DNA of 64,000 nt from Mycteria americana (lineage: Eukaryota > Chordata > Aves > Ciconiiformes > Ciconiidae). Position 1 is the first letter of the stretch, and every line of letters begins with the position of its first letter. Where the stretch lies: NCBI RefSeq assembly GCF_035582795.1, contig NC_134366.1, forward strand, positions 136,982,756 through 137,046,755, in the 5' to 3' direction. Shown here piece by piece: positions 35,581 through 47,300 of the stretch. The notes beneath the pieces were generated by a model. That model was not told the origin of the DNA and ran no database searches. It saw nothing but the letters and a program-made list of their open reading frames with translations. The position numbers and the translations under genes are program-made.

Positions 35581-38406
35581 GGAGGGAAAGCATGGCAAGA
35601 AAAGCCCCCGTGTCTGCACCCACGTGAACAGCTGGCTCTGAGGCTCTGGCTACGTTATATTTAGGTGACACAAACCTCGGCTGGTTCTTGGTGCATGGTC
35701 CGGATACGCAAACTCCCCACGGGTAACACCATTTCACATGGTGAGGCGTGACGAGGAAAACATTCGCCTTCCCTCCAAATGCTTTAACATCTCCCAGCAC
35801 CGTAAGGCATGCAGTTGTAGATTTAAACTGCTCTAAAAAGTAAAAACTAAATATTTTTGAGTTTCCACCTGCACAGGCTCTGGGCTACAGCTGGCAGTGC
35901 CCCTGAGCACCATTTGGATGGGCCAGGCAGCGCAGAGCTTGGGCCGTGCCCGCACCCCTCAGCTCCCCCGTTCATTTCAACCCCTCACCAGCCTTTCTGG
36001 ACTGAAACCCTTCTTTTTCACTGGCGTCAAACCAACGCAGAGTTTTTAGCATCACCACCTGACTACTAGTGGGTATGAGGGAGAAGGCACAGAGGGGGCA
36101 TTTTCACAGCAAGGCGTCCTGAGCTGGGAGAAGTGTGACAACTAACCCCCCGAATGAAAGTCAATGCTATAGAGTAAAGCTTTCAAGGTGGCTGAAGGTC
36201 TTTTTTTCCAAGATCTATGTTCCACCTGCTTTGCAGCTGTCATATTGCTTAAGTAAATCAATAGCCAATAGCTTTATTCATGTTCAGTAAAGAGTCAGAA
36301 AGACTTTTTGTTCTGGGGTTTTCCATTGAAGAAAAACCGAGGTCCGTAATCCTTACTGCAATATGATCACATCTATCCTCCCATCTGTAACATTTTGCGA
36401 ATTAAAAAACTGCAACAAGCACTGCCTGCAAAATACTCTGTCTGTAGTCATTAGGCCAAAAAACCCCACATCTCCCAAACGCCTTCCCAGAGTTCCCCAA
36501 ACAAAAAAAGTTATCGGAGCCGGGGGAGATACCAGGGTACAGTAGCAAGTGCTTTGGTCCAGCCACCGCCTGAACTTCAGGGGTCTGTGCATGTAGATTC
36601 GGCCTCCAACCTCAGGGCATCTCTCCCGAACAGGCAGATCCACAGCCCTGCTGGTATCAGCACTTGGGAGGCACACAGAGATGCTGGCACTTGCGGGTGC
36701 CACTGGTCCTGCTGGCTTAGCTCCAGAGATTTTAACTGAATTAATATTACCTTTTTCCCCCATCCTATCATAGTCAGACCTTGCACACTCAGAGTGAACT
36801 TCTCCAACATTTTTAATTATTTGCATTTTTGACTGTTGAAGCAGGGCTGGCTCCAAGCATCTTTGCAGAACATGCCTTTGCTATGAACGTAAGCAGTCTC
36901 CAGCAACAGAGTTTAAAGGAGGTAGAAGGACGAGGTAGACCAGGACTGCTGCCCAGAGCTGGACCTGCTGCTGGCTTTTCCACCTGCAGAGCTGAGCTGC
37001 CACGGGGCAGGGAGTTGGGCTGGAAGGGGATGCTCGAGCTGCCCTTGTCGCAGAGCCTGGCAGCAAACCATGGGAAGTGGAAAGCTGAACAGGATCAGAG
37101 GCTGCAGGTGCTTCTCCCCTGAAATTGTTCTTGCAACCACTAAATCCTTCAGGGCAACATTTCTCTTTTTACCTTGCTGTTACCTGCTCATTTAAAGCTG
37201 CAAATAAGAGAAACACACATGCTTACTCCCGCCTTCCCCAAGGGCGAGGAACGTGATGCTAACCCATGATGAAGGGCCAGGCTGGGTTATAAACACAGAT
37301 CCCGATGAGTTCTGGGCAAACCTTTACCAGCAGGAGACATTAGATGTAAAACTACTGACAGCGTCTATCGTGAGCTGAACTGAGTCTCTGGCCCTAAAAA
37401 CTCTTTTGAACGTGATTTCCAGAGGTGGATTCAAACTCTGCAGCTCTTTACAGGCATGTTGCTGAGGGCCATTCTCTCTACGCATGAGCTGGGAACATCT
37501 CAGGGACAGGAAAATTCCCCCCGCCCTGTATTTATATCCATGCTTGCTACTGATCTGCTGCTGAGGGAGGGAGTCAGATGCCACCCGCTGCCACCGAGCT
37601 CCTCAGGAGCTCTGCGGGGGAGAAGCCTCCTCTGCCAGCCAGCCCTGCACCGCAGCGAGCACCAGCTCTCCGCTCCGGGATCAGCACCGACAGAGCCCCT
37701 GCGCCTGCTCGGACCTTCGCCATCTCCAGCTGCACCCTGAAAACGTGACCTCAGGCGACCCAGGCCACGTTTGCCATTTTTCCCCAGCCGGCCAGACAAA
37801 AGCAATGGAAGATGTTAATACGTTTTAGACATTTGCCCAACACAGTTAGCAACAGGCTCTGGGTCGAGGGGCTGTATTGTCACACTCAGCTGGAGCCAGC
37901 TAAGCTGATTTGTCCGGGCTCGCAAAACTCCCCTTTCACAGGCCAGTGACTACGGTCAAAGGACAAACTGACAAGGTCCCATCTTGGCCCCAGCTGCCAA
38001 AGGGCCCACCCCTCCACCTGGCCCTACAGGGAGGTGGGAAGTCTTGAAGAGTGCTGGGTGTCTTTCTCCCTCGGGCTCCCTGTTGGACGACCAGGTCCGT
38101 GCTGGAGGAGTTTCCAGGCTCCCTCATTCTCCTGTCCTGGGCTGGAGGTGTCCCGCCCCAGCTTGGCTTGCCAAGTTGCTAAAACATCCGTGCCAGCACT
38201 GCAGGCCGGTATTTGCAAACTACAGGACGTACAAACACAAGTGTAACCATTGCTTACTGCTGGCCAAGGAAAAACACTTGCACTCTGGTAAGCACCAGTA
38301 AGGGCACAAAAGGAGCATAAACTCAGCAAACACAGGATGCTCCATACCCGGTCACCGTGAGTTCGCTAAAGGAGAGGTTGTATTAACAACAACAACAAAA
38401 AAAGGC

Positions 38407-38419
38407 GGGGGGGGGGGGG
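38407..38419. repeat. Homopolymer, 13 G
   Basis: An uninterrupted run of G on the plus strand, preceded by a CAACAACAACAAA stretch and followed by purines. Length errors are likely here in any assembly. Confidence 0.9.
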
Positions 38420-38969
38420 AGAAAAGAAAAAGCTCTCCTCTTCCCGCCAAAAATTATGCAGCAGCAGGTCCACAGAGTGTCTGCCAGATGACCCGCTTGT
38501 CACACTCATAATTGCTTCCCATCTGGTGTCTGGAGCACACAAAGCCTGGCCGTTTGCCAGCGCAGGACGACGCACAAACTGGCCTACTTCTGGTGACACA
38601 GGCCCTCCAGACACTGCTGATCCGCTTGTTTCCGTATGGCTGAGGAGAACATGGCATTCATTTGTAAATTGCCAGCAGCTGATTTATCCGGCTATTCGGC
38701 CCGCCGCTCAGCGCAGCTAACGCGCTTCCCCTTTGCTGCGTGGCGCAGCCCGAGCCCTGGTGCTGGGGCAGTCCTCTCTGGCACCGAGTTGCCACAAAGG
38801 CACGCTTGCCGGTGTCAGAAGGAGGGAAACAAGGACGCTGTCCTCCCGTACGCCAGTCAGCTTTAAGGCGAGCGCATCAAGCCAACTCATCCCTACACGT
38901 ACGTGCAAACACATCCTCAACTGCTCTGATTTACAAAGCTGATCACTTTTCCAAACTGTCTTTCCATCT

Positions 38970-39088
38970 AATGTATATGCACTAGATGCACATATATACT
39001 ATGTGCACATATATGAATGCACATATATGAACTATATGCACATATACATTTTGTGCATATAGTTCCTATAGTCCATATAGTTCCTACA
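38970..39088. repeat. Degenerate palindromic repeat of TGCACATATA units
   Basis: TGCACATATA and its reverse complement recur about every 16-18 bp, followed by repeated CCATATAGTTCCTA-like units. The array is AT-rich and can form several alternative hairpins. The open frame through it (HIVPIVHIVP) is a by-product of the repeat. Confidence 0.75.
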
Positions 39089-40342
39089 AAGACTTTTGAG
39101 GCACTTCATATCACTGCTTATGAGCATGGTCTTTCAATGAGCAGTTTTCTCTGGGTTTTCTTTATGTTTTATGGGTTTATTCCATTGATTTTTTTTAAAT
39201 TATTTTTTATTCAATGCCTACTGGTGTAAGAACTTGATACCCTCAGAAAACTGAGCAAATATTCCTTAACCTATGGGACAAACCATTTTAAAGCAGAGCA
39301 CACAACATGCACTACAGCATGCTCTAAAGTTCTGTTGGTTGTGCAACCACCAAACATCACTTTTACAAGGAGTAACTAAGATAAAGCAACCGGCCAACAG
39401 TCGGCGAGGAAGTAAATGCTGAGTAAGCAGAAATATCCCTCCCCAAAAGACACAAAAGCACCCTTTCCCCTCAGACCATGACGCAGGACAGTCGCAGACG
39501 TACATCACTGCCAGCCAATACACAGCCCATTCCCATCTTGCGTATGCTAAGGCCATTAACATCCATCTTCTCTGTAGTCAGAGGGTGTGACGACACAGGA
39601 AATCAGAAGTCAGGTAAATAATCCAGAGGAAACTCTAAAAATAAACCCAAAGAAGAAACCCAAATGTCTGTAAAAGGTAGTAGCAGGTAGACAGAATTCC
39701 CTCTGCAATAGCAGCTGTATCACTGCGGTCATGCAGTCCAACAGCAGGCACTGTCAGAGGACTCCTTTCAGTTCTATACCTCACAAAAAACACACACAGC
39801 AATGAAGCAGAAGAGAAAATGAAATTAAAAAAGAAAGCCAAACCACCAACACAAGTTGATACTGAAGAATGCCATATTGCATATCTCTTACTCCAGATGC
39901 AAACAGAAGCTGCACTATCGAGGTTTCTTCATAACCATTAAGGTGGAATACAGTGGGTATGAGCATTCGGATTTTTACTTTATACAAAAATGTAAGATTA
40001 CATATAAATGTCCAAGCTTACCTGTTCTTCCAACACATCATGCTAGCAGAACTACAAGGATCCTATTGTTCCCTTCAGCTGCAGGGCAAGACTCCAACCC
40101 ACTCAAGGGATAAGCTGGCTGTCTCCAGGGGAAGCCACGCAGACCAGTATGCTGCAGCTTCAAGAGGGACCAATCTTTTGGCTGAGCTGGCACAGAAACA
40201 GTAATCCACAGCTTCCTCATGAAAGTAAGCATTTAAGCCTGTAAAGCTTCAGCTTATCCAAGGTCAAGGAAACATATGAAAAAAAAAAATTAAATGAGGT
40301 CTAGCATTAGAAGACATGGGTGTATTTTCTGCCTAGGTACTG

Positions 40343-40378
40343 AACCGAATGTTTGTCACAAACCGAATGTTTGTCACA
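40343..40378. repeat. Perfect 18-bp tandem duplication
   Basis: AACCGAATGTTTGTCACA occurs twice without a spacer, in the region downstream of MYBL1. Confidence 0.9.
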
Positions 40379-41664
40379 AAACCAAGTGCAAGAATCAGTT
40401 CCAGTTTCAGAATTTTTGTTGTTTGTATTGTGTTGGACCTCGGTCACAGGTATGGTGCAACAATGGTCTGTTAATATCCAGCGTTAAACGCCTTATTTCA
40501 TGAAGCTTGATTCACTCACAACATTGCATCAGTTTTAGTTTGGTGTGACCCTAGGAAAGTTGTTCTTATGCAAAACCAGAGTAATAGCGGTAGGAACTGG
40601 GCTTATTCTCACCAATCCATTCCTTAAAGACCACTTCTTCCAACTAAAAGCCAGGCCAATGAGTAAAGCTTCCAGAGTCTTCATATAATCAAACTTAGGG
40701 TTGTAGTACCTCCCAAGTTTGGGTTACTGGCTGTCCATGTGCTCTACTTCCTTTCACTGAGCAAGGTTGACATAGAAAAATGAACTAGTCGCATCATTAG
40801 AGACTTCACTTTCATCTACCTACACTTCGCCCCCATTTCAGACGTCAGCAGCCAGCCACAAGAAGAACAAATGCTCTACAGTCAGCCCACCTCGCTTGTC
40901 CCAAGCTGTGGAAAACTTCACGCATGCAAACAGGAGCAGGTCTGCAGGATATTCATACAGTGGTCTGGCTGTGACAGCGAGAACCCCAGCAAAGCCCCAG
41001 TAACAGTCACAGTTATGCAGCTTGAAGCTAGGTGATACAAATTACCAGGACATATTTCTGAAGAATTGGCTTGTTAGTCCCTCTTGTCCTTTTCCTTCAA
41101 CAGATTATCTTATTTTAATTGTTTGCCATTTATATTTTGTCACAAAACTGGGAAAAGCAATAGATATTATCTCTTGAATGCCCATGTTTCTAGGAAAATA
41201 AGAGAGTCAAAGTCCAACACTAATTCAGATTAATACAGGTTTGTGAGTACTGGGAGGGGAAGAATCACACTGCATGGTTTACACTTGCATTTACCTCCCA
41301 AGACCCAGGCACACACACTAAAATATCACTTCTATCATACAAATGAAAGGAATGTAAAAAAGCTTTACACTAGCAACATTCTTCATCCCTCAAACTGTCT
41401 CCTGTACATAAATATTTGTGTTAAAGCTTTGAGAGACAAATACAAACTGTTAACCAAATACAAGTAGGCTTACAAGTAGGTTGGGTTGAAGCATGTATTG
41501 TCAAGGGACTCCATCCTGCTGTGTAACCCACCGATTCCCACAATTGCTGTTTGTCTCTGCCCAGTCCAGAACAGTTTCAGTTCTTGCAGTTTCACATGCA
41601 CACATACATACACGTTGCTTTAACGAGCACCGAGTGTTTAAGTTCTCAAATAAAAGGCACTTAG

Positions 41665-44175
41665 AGTAACCTGGTACATAGATGCTTTATTTCTGACATT
41701 AATATGGTCTGTATCGTATGTGAGATTCTCTTACATAAAAGAAAAGTTTGTAGTACAACAAAAACTAAGATAAGGCATTTGTTGCACATTATGTCAAACC
41801 TTAAAACAAAAATATGGAGTAATATGTATTTAGGTTTCATGCAAGTTTGGCTGCTGCATGTACAATCTACTTATAAACTGAAAGAAATGCAAATGCACGC
41901 AACATTCAAAAAGTAACAAAAGATGCCTGACATATGAAAGATTAAAACCTTCCTGCTAAAGCAACAAAGTAGGAGTTAACTAAACGATCCAACCAATACC
42001 AACACAAATTAATACTACTTACCATAAATCTATCCTTAAACTTGGTATAGACAGTTTTGGTGATGCCACTTCTACTGAAATATATCATCCAGATTCTAGA
42101 TATTCATTCTCTCTCAATGTCTTATTTCATTTTTTGTGAATTAAATGCTGTCTCCAGCATTAAATGTTGCTGTTAAATCCATTCTGGTAACGCACACCTA
42201 AATCTAGGACTGCCAAGAATTCCAATTGCCTCCTCTCAGGTTTCATAGGTGAGGAGTAATCCTGGCATGATGGGTATTTTCTGATCCCCTTGCTTATACA
42301 GGATTCCCCCCCCCCCTTAAAATTTTGATGTGAATTAAAAACTGCTAAAAATGTTTGTGCCTACTACTATCATAGCCGGGCAAATATTTAATATCAAAAA
42401 GCTCCTAAAAATAAGGATTGTATAAGCTTTGAGATGTTTAAAAAAGTTTAATAACCCATTACCTTCCTTGTGCCACTCATCACATGTTAAAATTCTCCAT
42501 TAATAAATTATTCTCTACCATCTTCGATATTAAAGTGATAGGAATATTTTCCACACCCTGCATAGTACTGGTTGATCTCATAAAGTTAACTAGAGAACCT
42601 GACATCATTTTTGTAATTTTACATACAGTGCATATGATGCTCGCTCTTTCCATCTCTCATAGCAGCAAGCCGATTCTGCCACTATCTGTAGCAGCACACC
42701 CGGGAGTGGAGAGGAAGAGTGTTTGAATTATAAATAACTAAAACTACAGTGTACAATTCTATTTACCTGTCAGTATTTGTTGATAGCACACCATTATAAC
42801 TTGCTCAAAATTAACTACATAAAAATCTCTACAACAAAAGCAAACCAAAACATTCCTTCGGAAAAAAAAAAAGACATAAAATAAGTGCAAATACCTAAAA
42901 TAGGCAACTAAAGCAACTGTTGTGACCTGTATACTTTTAAATAAGGACAAAGATTTTTCATAAATAAAAGAATGTTCTCTTTGCTCTTCAAACATTTAGT
43001 AAGTATATAATGGTCAAACTTAAGTGCAGATACAATTGTTTTGAGATCCAAGGTGCCAAGTATCTTTTTTTAAAAAAAAAAAATTTAAAATGCATTGGTT
43101 TTTAGTTCCTATGCAGGACAAAGTACTCCTGGGTCACATACAGGACACCACCATTCCTTTCTAAATATATTTAAACAAGGTACAGGAACAGTTGCTGTAT
43201 AATACAGGTATACCTTGTAATTATTTTGTAGACCAACATGATTTAAGGGTTATAGTGCAATCTTTATGTAGATGTAACATACAGTATAGACTTGTACACT
43301 TCACCGCTGTAATTTTTCTGCTATTCCATACTTTAAACTTGTCCTTTTTTCATTTTAGCTGTTTTAACAGGAAACAACGTTGGCTTCTAGACAACCTGCA
43401 TACATATAAATATCTACATTTAAGCTTTAAAATGAAAATAAATTATAAAAACAGACTCCTTTCCAATTTACAAAATTTTCCCTGTTCCTACGTACTGTAC
43501 AATACATTCAACAATCATCTCATTTTGAGATTTATGAAGAAAATACTGATGCTTTACACTAAAACCTAATTCACCCCCCTCTGCCTACTTCTAGTACCAT
43601 TTGCAAATAAATATATTTAACACTGTAGTTAATTTCATTGTTTTGCAGCATACCAAAAAAATTAGTAGTGCAACTTTCTATCCTTCCTTTATACTCCTTT
43701 CCATTGTGTTTCTTTATATACTAGAAAAATGCTACATAAGCAAAAGCACATTCAGTCATGTATGTTGCTCATTTGGAAACCAGTAACAACCTATAAAACC
43801 TACTCTATATTGAAAACGCACTAACAGAAAAAAAGCAATGCAAGTCAAAAGAATAAATATGAAAAATAGACCTAAAAACTCTATGTTGTCAGTACTGCAA
43901 TGTATTTTACCATTCTTTATCATATTTTAGGGTGTTACTTTTTTAATATTTAAGAACTTCATTGCAGAACTGTTTGTACTGTCCCTTTGTAGAGAATATA
44001 AGAGCTTCATGTCTGTTCTTTGTCAGTCAAAAGAAGAAAGGAAGCTTTAAGGTAGCTTTAAGGTTTCCCTTGGCAGTCCCAAAATAAAGACTTAATTCAC
44101 AAGTATTGTGCTGGAATTGCCTTCCACATTGTGTCAGTTTCAATGGAAAGAGATGGTTGTCAGTTGCAGTGACCA
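41665..44175 (-). other. MYBL1: MYBL1 probable 3' UTR
   Basis: About 2.5 kb of AT-rich, stop-filled sequence after the MYBL1 stop, ending at the poly(A) signal near 41690. The length resembles the roughly 2.5-kb human MYBL1 3' UTR as I recall it. It includes a C11 run (plus strand, 42306-42316), a TTTTTTTAAAAAAA stretch near 43065 and a doubled AGCTTTAAGGT unit at 44043-44065. AU-rich motifs are frequent, so instability elements are possible. Confidence 0.7.
41686..41691 (-). terminator. MYBL1: MYBL1 candidate poly(A) signal
   Basis: The plus strand reads TTTATT, that is AATAAA on the minus strand, within GAAATAAAGC. Cleavage would fall about 15-25 nt further, near 41665. Other AATAAA-like hexamers nearby may give alternative ends. 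Confidence 0.6.
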
Positions 44176-44304
44176 TCACAGTATCAGAGCCCTTGAAGTG
44201 CTGTTGGTAGCTGTGTATGTGCTCAGATATCTTCTTGCTTGTTCAGTCATGATAAGCTGGTCTTCTGTTTTTCCGTAAACAACTGCTTCCCATTCACAAT
44301 TTGA
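44176..44304 (-). CDS. MYBL1: MYBL1 exon 16 (terminal coding part)
   Basis: Forty-two residues and TGA at 44176-44178. It begins [20 protein letters not shown] and ends STSRALIL, matching the conserved A-Myb C-terminus. Acceptor TTTTATGCAG; phase 0. Confidence 0.97.
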   Translation of the reverse strand, partial: SNCEWEAVVYGKTEDQLIMTEQARRYLSTYTATNSTSRALIL

Positions 44305-47300
44305 CTGCATAAAATAAAATTCAGTTAGAAAGATTCTTTTAACTAACTGAAATACTTCAGCAATTCTCATAGAACCTTTCAGAGTAATAATAAATTATCA
44401 AAGTCTAGCAATACTGTTTTTTCACTGAGAAGGATTCAGTCCTACAGTACAATACCTAAAACCTGTGACAAAGCTCCCTCTCCACCCCTTAATCCAGCTC
44501 CCCAGCACTGCATCTGTGTTACGCTTAAGTTCTAACACATAAAATGAAAAACACTCTTAAAAAGAGAGTAGTTCAACAATTGATACATAAAAGGGAAGTT
44601 AATTAAGTCATCTTCTCTTTGCATATCTTCCCCTTTAAATGTGCTAAGTTCAACAGGCAGAAAAATACATTATTGACAGCTGTCTGGAGCCACCAAGGAA
44701 GGCAAAGTGGTTCGGCAGCTGAAAAAGAACACTGTGAAGGATGTCACTGAACCAAAGTGGCAGCTGTGGAAGAATGGTCAGATGTTTTGGGAATATATTA
44801 GAAATGGCAAAGGAATTAGGAATAAAAATAATGAATGGAAGAATAACTGAGCCACTAGTCCTGCTTCTTCCATGAAGCAAACTCTGCACATTTACATGAT
44901 TTACTGAATCACAAGCTGATTTGTAGCAGCTCTAAATTGGACCTGACACTAGCAAACTGTAGCATAATGAAGAATGCAAGATTTTCTCCCTCCCACATTG
45001 AGCTGGAAACTGATCCAAAGGATCAGTTCCACATATAGATGCACAGAGAAAATTAGCCATTTGAGTTTCTCTATAAATTTAGCAGGACTTGATTCATGGA
45101 AGGGACTCGTGGCTGGAGAGGCCACTAAACTGAGAGGGAATTTCTCAGGGGAAAGAGCAAAAGAGAGAGATGGTACAATGAGAGTATTTGTGAGTACGGT
45201 ATGACTAAGCTCCCCTTTTAAGTATTCTTAAGAGCATAGTTCTGGGCCAGATAGATGTATTCACCTTTGCTGCATTCACAGCAGTTAATTCTTTTTTTTG
45301 GAATATCACAATTAAATGAGGTTTGTTCTTTCTTCTCATAAGAAAGGATCAGAAAGTAATACTGTTGTCTCTGTACTTAAAAACCCATCATCGTTAAAGC
45401 AATTAAGTGGGACATGGAAGATCAGGCTCCAGGTGCCCTGCATCTTTTTTTTAATTAATACAGAGCTGTAGATATTCTGAGAAGACACAAAAACTTTATA
45501 CGTTAACTCCCTATGGAGCAAACCAGAACAGGTACCAAGTCAGGCCAAAGAGAATCTCTCCCCAAACCTGGTGGTCAAGACACACACAGAGGAAAAATTA
45601 GGTTCCACAGTTTTAACAATACAGAAAATATAAGGATGTACAAGAACAGATACGTTACAAGAACCATTACCAAACAGAACCTGTAAATGAACTCTGCTTA
45701 ATGAATCCCACTGGGCTTATTATGAAGTAAGCACCAGCCACATTGGAGAAACTTAGGTTCTATAGAGGTTTAGTTTGCACCAAGTCAAGTTTTCTTACTG
45801 CTAGACTTGGGTACCCAAACCTGTTTTGTAGGTCTACCCTATCCTGATTTTTTTCTCCCCACATTTAAATCTTAGAGGCCACTCAGTGAAACATCAGGGT
45901 TGTATTTAAAGAACTTAGCTATGAATAAACACTTTGTGGACAAATGACCAACTTAGAAGAAATTAGGATCATGGAAACACTGACCAAAACTAGATCACTA
46001 AATTGAACAATTCTAGACATTAGTACAAGACAGAAACCAAAAAGAAATTCTTTGTTAACCTGCTAACAAAACTAACAGAATTCTTTGCATCCAGACCTGA
46101 AGAGCTTTCTCCATTTTGACATTTTTTGAAGCACATGCATTCAGTTTCTTCTTAATTACTGCATTTGCTTTGTTTGCTGGATTTGTATCCTGGTTTTCTG
46201 ATGTCAGGTTACATCTGTTGTCATGTATTTCCAACAATGGTATCATTAATAAAGATGTGGTATATGCATTTTCTGACTATTGACAAAAAAGAGGGTAGGG
46301 AACAGGAATAATAATTAGTATTTAATTTAAAAAAAAAAAAGTCTTCAGCTGCTGTGATCAGAGAAGCCAAAATGTAAACAAAGCAAGTAGTACCAGAAAG
46401 ACCCTAGGAAAGAATCTGAAAAGAAAAAGTAATGAACGGTATATGAAGAACTAGCCTCCTCTATGAATCCCAGGGATTCATAGTCAATGCTGAGCACAGT
46501 AAAATAAGTAGCTGCTAGCATGATTTGAGCATTACTGAGTAGACAGTTTCTTTCATATAAAGCCACGCTACAGCTGACTACATTTTGTTAAGAACAAGAC
46601 TTGATAAAGTGGTAATTACAGAACAGTTTTAAAGAAAAAAAGCTTGTAATTCACTTCTAGTACAAGCCTTGTTAAAGTAAACACAAGGAGACTGGAGTAA
46701 AAAAAATTAAGATCACATCAGTATCAGAGGGACGAACTGCTTTAAGAACTGAAATAAGTACTGGATTGATCATTCCAGAAGAGTTTTATATGCTGATCAT
46801 GTTCATGGAAATAAAAAGAAATTAATCCAGCTTCACTACAGCAAAGCAGAAGAAAGGTAAATGGCAATTTTAGTGAGCAAAACTAGATGAGAGTAACAGT
46901 GGCATATGTACTTGTTCGCTTACAAAAACACCCCATTAAACTGCATTAAACTACCTTTACATATTTATGTACATATAATGTACATGTTCGGACCTTACTG
47001 CTAACTTACTGCCACACGGACACACAATTTCTACTTAAGGATGGGTACATTTTTCATTTTGAAATCAGATACTACCACTATCTCTCTTGCTAAGAGCAAA
47101 TGTTCCTGTTGCACCAGCATCCCTCGTTAAAATGGAGGAAAAGCCATTTTTTCCCAGTCCTCTGCCTTTAATATACCACAACATCATTGTGTATCTTGGT
47201 TTTAGCTTAATAACCTGAACATCAGCGATGCACAATATACCATGCCGTAACAAGACATTACTAAGAGAACATCGGGCATTTTGTTTCTGTTTTGAATAAT

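Larger units (their letters stand above)
29151..41664. other. Intergenic region between convergent VXN and MYBL1
   Basis: About 12.5 kb. I recognise no protein-coding exon. The longest open frames (31163-31798 and 34789-35409, plus strand) encode proteins rich in Pro, Ser, Arg and His, with no motif I know. CpG-dense patches lie at 32810-33005, 35456-35580 and 38685-38800. The left two thirds are GC-moderate to GC-rich; after about 38.95 kb the sequence becomes AT-rich and stays so through MYBL1. Confidence 0.65.

Noticed and set aside
36353-36856. 167-codon minus-strand open frame
   Set aside because: No motif, no splice evidence, overlapped by other frames.
46056-46096. Longer version of MYBL1 exon 15 reading on past LQ ([13 protein letters not shown])
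   Set aside because: It ends in a stop and departs from the conserved LQ|SNCEWE junction; it would only arise by intron retention.
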